From Flavobacterium nitrogenifigens (GTDB taxonomy: Bacteria > Bacteroidota > Bacteroidia > Flavobacteriales > Flavobacteriaceae): a stretch of DNA of 64,000 bases. The stretch's first letter is position 1. Each line of letters begins with the position of its first letter. The stretch spans positions 248,001-312,000 of the forward strand of contig NZ_QJRI01000182.1 of NCBI RefSeq assembly GCF_003254565.1, read 5' to 3'. Shown here one piece after another: positions 60,798 through 64,000 of the stretch. A program made the position numbers and the translations under genes. The notes under the pieces were generated by a model. That model was not told where the DNA came from. It searched no databases and saw nothing but the letters and a program-made list of their open reading frames with translations.

Positions 60798-61319
60798 CTA
60801 ATGGTTTTCGATTTTTTTTCGAATAAATTTACTGGCGAGATAAATATGATTGGCAATGGTCTTTTCAGAAAGATCCGTTATTTCTGCAATCTCCTTATAG
60901 CTAAGGTTTTCCAGTTTGTGTAAAGTGAATATTTTTTGCTGCTGTTCTGGAAGCTGATTAATAAAATTTTGAAGTTTTTCTTGTCTCTCTTCAAAAATTC
61001 CTGAGTCAGTTTCCCCATCTATCATTTCAACTTGAGAAGGATCAAGCTGAATTATTTTATTTTCTCTGTTAACATGATTGAGAATAAGGTTCTTACAGAT
61101 AACAAATATCTGTTTGTCAAACAGCACCTCTTCGTTAAGCAGTTCTCTTTTATTGTATAGTCTTATGAAAGTTTCCTGAACAAAATCTTCGGGAGTAAAT
61201 ACAGAAGAATTAAATCGTTTGGCAATATTTATAAGTTTGTCGTAATAGCTGAAGTAAACTTCTTTGAAAGCTGCTTCATTACCTTTTTTTAAACTTAAAA
61301 TAAATTTTTTATTGTCCAT
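60798..61319 (-). CDS. ECF-type RNA polymerase sigma factor (FecI-like)
   Basis: 173 residues. Region 2: FKEVYFSYYDKLINIAKRFN (18-37), FTPEDFVQETFIRLYNKREL (41-60). Region 4: FINQLPEQQQKIFTLHKLEN (about 113-132), LSYKEIAEITDLSEKTIANH (about 133-152), which is the -35 binding HTH. No extra domain. First gene of the operon leading to FecR and the TonB receptor, and divergent from the lipoprotein gene at 61607. Confidence 0.94.
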   Translation of the reverse strand: MDNKKFILSLKKGNEAAFKEVYFSYYDKLINIAKRFNSSVFTPEDFVQETFIRLYNKRELLNEEVLFDKQIFVICKNLILNHVNRENKIIQLDPSQVEMIDGETDSGIFEERQEKLQNFINQLPEQQQKIFTLHKLENLSYKEIAEITDLSEKTIANHIYLASKFIRKKIENH

Positions 61320-61606
61320 AACGAAAATATCGTGACTAGCTTCCTAGTTCTAAACTCATTGGTTTCAATATTATTGTATTCAGAAATTGAGTAATCTTAT
61401 CAGGAATGTAATAAGTTACAAAGAACCGTAATTTAATTTTAGATTTGACGCTTTTGTATAATAAATGTTACAATTTGTACGCTTCTTTTTTTATTTATAA
61501 AACAAATTCGCATATGAAAGGCAATACAAGTATTGTTATTTGTCGAGGCATTACAGCTGTAAACCGATTTTTATGCTTAAATTGTTGGTTACAAAATTCA
61601 ACTGTT

Positions 61607-62179
61607 ATGACTTTGCAAAAACTTTTAGTTTTAATCCTCATTCCTCTTTTAATTTCCTGTAATAACAAAAAAGAACAAGAACTTACAGAAAGAGAAAACG
61701 CACTTCTGGAACGCGAACAGAAATTTGCAGACAAAGAAGCCGAATACGAATTATTGTTGAAGATGAAAGACAGTCTTCAATTGGCTGTTCAAATAAAAGA
61801 TACGGTGCCTAAAATTAAGACTTGGCCAGATAGCCTAAAGATTAAATGGAGCAGTAAAATGATTTGCAGAGAATCTAATTGCACCAATTATGTTATTGGA
61901 GATCAGCGTACAGAAGTTTGGGACTTTGCGTCAGATTCTACAGGAATGTATGCCAATGTATTGAGTAATAATGAGGTTAAAAGAGTTTTTAGAGGACAGT
62001 ATTTAGTGAATAAAATAGTACTCGATTCAGCCAAAGAAAGTTCTGCTAAAAGCAATATTAAAATTAATGTCGTATTGGACGATATCAAAAAGAATGTCAT
62101 TAAAGGCACGCAGACCGTAACTGGACAAGACAATTGTACCGCAAAATTCTCAGTCGAACTTACGCCATCTAAAAAATAA
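61607..62179 (+). CDS. Lipoprotein with N-terminal coiled coil
   Basis: 190 residues from the ATG at 61607: MTLQKLLVLILIPLLISC gives a lipobox with Cys18. An earlier in-frame ATG at 61445 lacks a signal. A charged heptad segment follows (about 24-50, ELTERENALLEREQKFADKE). Then comes a C-terminal domain with a pair of close cysteines (CRESNC, about 86-91) and one near the end (DNC), and a beta-rich pattern (YANVLSNNEVKRVFRGQYLV). Family unknown. It ends 3 bases before the antiporter start, so it is co-transcribed with it. Confidence 0.7.
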   Translation: MTLQKLLVLILIPLLISCNNKKEQELTERENALLEREQKFADKEAEYELLLKMKDSLQLAVQIKDTVPKIKTWPDSLKIKWSSKMICRESNCTNYVIGDQRTEVWDFASDSTGMYANVLSNNEVKRVFRGQYLVNKIVLDSAKESSAKSNIKINVVLDDIKKNVIKGTQTVTGQDNCTAKFSVELTPSKK

Positions 62180-62182
62180 TTT

Positions 62183-64000
62183 ATGTTTTTGAGTATACAT
62201 CATATAACTCTCCCAATAGAAGATCCGCTTTTAAAATTTCTTATCGAAATTGTCATAATCCTGTGTATTCCTCTTTTATTAAATAAAATTAAAGTGCCGC
62301 ATTTGCTAGGGCTTATTATCGCTGGAGCTGTTGTTGGTCCTAACGGATTCGGATTGCTTTCAAGAGATAGTAGTGTTGTGGTGACGGGTACGACAGGATT
62401 GCTGTATATTATGTTTTTGGCTGGATTGGAAATTGATATGGCCGATTTCAAAAAAAATAAATGGAAGAGCATTACCTTTTCTCTTTACACCTTTGCTGTT
62501 CCTTTTGTTTTGGGGCTTGTTGGAGGTTATTATATTTTAGGTTTTTCATTGCTGACTTCGGTGCTTTTTGCCAGTTTGTTTTCATCGCATACTTTAATTG
62601 TATATCCGATGGTCAGCAGTCTAGGAATTGCTAAAAATCTTGCTGTAAATATAACCGTAGGCGGAACCATGATAACAGATGTTCTTTCTCTTCTAGTTTT
62701 GGCTGTTGTAGTCGGAATGTCGCAAGGAGAAGTTGGAACAGCGTTTTGGCTGAAACTTTCCATTTCGATGGTTCTTTTTACTTTGATTGTTTTATTAGTG
62801 TTTCCAATAATTGCCCGCTGGTTTTTTAAGAATGTAGAAGATAAAATTTCGCAATATCTGTTTGTTATTGTAATGATTTACCTTGCGGCACTGTTAGCCG
62901 AACTTGCTGGAATTGAATCTATAATCGGAGCTTTTTTTGCCGGACTGGCATTAAACCGATTGATTCCGCATACCTCATCTTTAATGAATAGGGTAGAGTT
63001 TGTTGGGAATGCCATTTTTATTCCTTTCTTCTTAATAAGTGTGGGAATGCTTATTGATTTTAGTGCTTTTATACAAAGTTGGGAAACCTTGTGGGTAGCC
63101 GCAATTATGCTCGTTGCTTCAATTGGCGGAAAATATTTTGCCGCAATCTTAACTCAGAAAACATTTAAACTTACAAATGACGAAGGCAAACTGATTTTTG
63201 GAATGAGTTCGGCTTCTGCTGCGGCAACGTTGGCTTCTGTTATGGTTGGATACAATATTATTATTGGAGAAAATGACGCAGGCGAACCCATAAGACTTTT
63301 AAACGATCATGTTTTAAATGGTAGCATACTTCTGATTTTGATTTCTTGTACGGTTTCTTCTTTCGTTTCTATGGCAACTGCCCAGCGAATAGCAGATGCA
63401 GATAAGGATAATAAAGTATCGGGCAATAGTGAAGAAAAAGAGAATATACTTTTGGCGCTTAACCATGAAGATACCGTAGAGAAAATGGTAAATCTGGGAC
63501 TTATGGTGAAAACATCGACCAACACAGATCGTATTTTTGCTGTAAATGTTATTAATGAAGAAGAAAATGAATCGTCGGTAAAAAATGCCGAAAAAATTCT
63601 AGAATCGGCAGTTAAAGCAGCTTCGGCGGCAGATGTTACGCTAAATCCGATTACGCGCCATGATAATGACACGGCGAGCGGAATTAGTAATGTCATTAAA
63701 GAAAAAGAAATTACCGATCTTATTGTAGGATTGCAAGGCGGAAAAGGTTTTTCTGCCTCTTTTGTATACAATTTGTATAACGGCTATCTTCGGAATAAGA
63801 ATGTAAATCTAATGGTTTATCATGCTGTTCAGCCTGTATCGACAATTAAAAAATATGCTGTACTGATACCTGAAAATGCAGAAATGGATGCTGGTTTTTT
63901 TCATTCGATGTTAAGAATCTGGAATATCGGGCGCAATTCTGGTGCGAAAATGAGTTTCTACGGAAAAGACAAAACCATGCTCATTTTGAAAAGAATTGTA
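62183..64000 (+). CDS. Kef/NhaP-type cation:proton antiporter, C-terminus beyond the window
   Basis: ATG at 62183, frame open to the window end (606 residues visible). About 12 membrane helices of the CPA2 type: LLNKIKVPHLLGLIIAGAVV (33-52), GPNGFGL (53-59), GTTGLLYIMFLAGLEIDM (about 70-87), GAFFAGLALNRLIP (about 251-264) and FVGNAIFIPFFLISVGMLID (about 273-292). After about residue 400 a cytoplasmic region with universal-stress-like segments begins (NILLALNHEDTVEKMVNLGL, DLIVGLQGGKGF, YAVLIPENAEM). It would exchange Na+ or K+ for protons at the inner membrane. Confidence 0.9.
   Translation, partial: MFLSIHHITLPIEDPLLKFLIEIVIILCIPLLLNKIKVPHLLGLIIAGAVVGPNGFGLLSRDSSVVVTGTTGLLYIMFLAGLEIDMADFKKNKWKSITFSLYTFAVPFVLGLVGGYYILGFSLLTSVLFASLFSSHTLIVYPMVSSLGIAKNLAVNITVGGTMITDVLSLLVLAVVVGMSQGEVGTAFWLKLSISMVLFTLIVLLVFPIIARWFFKNVEDKISQYLFVIVMIYLAALLAELAGIESIIGAFFAGLALNRLIPHTSSLMNRVEFVGNAIFIPFFLISVGMLIDFSAFIQSWETLWVAAIMLVASIGGKYFAAILTQKTFKLTNDEGKLIFGMSSASAAATLASVMVGYNIIIGENDAGEPIRLLNDHVLNGSILLILISCTVSSFVSMATAQRIADADKDNKVSGNSEEKENILLALNHEDTVEKMVNLGLMVKTSTNTDRIFAVNVINEEENESSVKNAEKILESAVKAASAADVTLNPITRHDNDTASGISNVIKEKEITDLIVGLQGGKGFSASFVYNLYNGYLRNKNVNLMVYHAVQPVSTIKKYAVLIPENAEMDAGFFHSMLRIWNIGRNSGAKMSFYGKDKTMLILKRIV

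Noticed and set aside
62200..63771. Three minus-strand open frames of 77-154 codons
   Set aside because: They are antisense to the antiporter gene, which has clear membrane helices and motifs in one unbroken plus-strand frame.
1..64000. CRISPR arrays, rRNA genes, insertion sequences, prophage
   Set aside because: No regularly spaced direct repeats with unique spacers, no rRNA sequence and no transposase or phage structural genes were seen on either strand.

Overview
The window looks like chromosome of a Flavobacterium-type Bacteroidota. It is AT-rich. Several upstream regions carry the Bacteroidota -7 promoter motif TAnnTTTG. It contains a SusC/SusD pair, a FecI/FecR-type sigma/anti-sigma/TonB receptor operon, GIN-domain (DUF2807), DUF5683, WbqC, DUF4249 and DUF6624 proteins, and lipoproteins with short lipoboxes. 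No phage, insertion sequence, integrase or CRISPR array is visible. Family names are assigned by recognising motifs; no database search was possible.

Layout. 1-6.9 kb: envelope and housekeeping genes on the minus strand (a partial glycosyltransferase 2, PaiB, a membrane protein, murB, a glycosyltransferase 4, DUF2461, recF). 7.1-14.2 kb: plus-strand housekeeping (a TPR membrane protein, ribH, DUF6624, then mutL with two rhomboid genes and an EEP-family hydrolase). 14.3-20.2 kb: a minus-strand run of parA, parB, DUF5683, dapB, lepB and wbqC-like, plus an RlpA-like protein. 20.4-25.5 kb: a large secreted beta-helix-like protein, tRNA-Pro with a degenerate second copy, a di-heme cytochrome c peroxidase and trxB. 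25.8-30.9 kb: a PadR/PspC/GIN/GIN envelope-stress-like operon, DUF4870 and a DUF4442 thioesterase-fold protein. 31.1-38.3 kb: a copper-handling island. 38.3-40.5 kb: an AraC regulator divergent from an MFS exporter. 40.7-47.8 kb: a SusC/SusD/DUF5123 polysaccharide-uptake locus behind LacI-type operator palindromes. 47.9-56 kb: mixed accessory genes (pentapeptide protein, HMA-like small protein, AraC + DUF6642, nucleosidase, sirtuin, GH2 enzyme, MgtC, GNAT). 56.1-61.3 kb: an ECF sigma / small HMA-like protein / FecR / TonB receptor / DUF4249 operon. 61.6-64 kb: a lipoprotein and a Kef-type antiporter that runs off the end.

How genes work together. In the copper island an HMA-type P-type ATPase would export Cu(I) from the cytoplasm. 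A multicopper oxidase fused to a beta-barrel-like tail would oxidise or hold copper outside the inner membrane. DUF3347 and two Cys-rich secreted peptides look like copper binders. A small protein with an N-terminal CxxC HMA-like half and a C-terminal AraC-type helix-turn-helix half is the obvious candidate sensor. In the 56-61 kb operon, substrate binding at the TonB receptor would signal through its STN domain to FecR and release the ECF sigma factor; a 69-residue HMA-like protein without metal ligands sits between sigma and anti-sigma.

The most unusual layer is non-coding. Gaps between genes are filled by several families of short inverted-repeat elements. There is also a zero-loop 62-bp perfect palindrome at 25788-25849. 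A tRNA-Pro remnant at 22859-22940 has its T-loop and its anticodon arm replaced by unrelated CCCGA-type palindromes.
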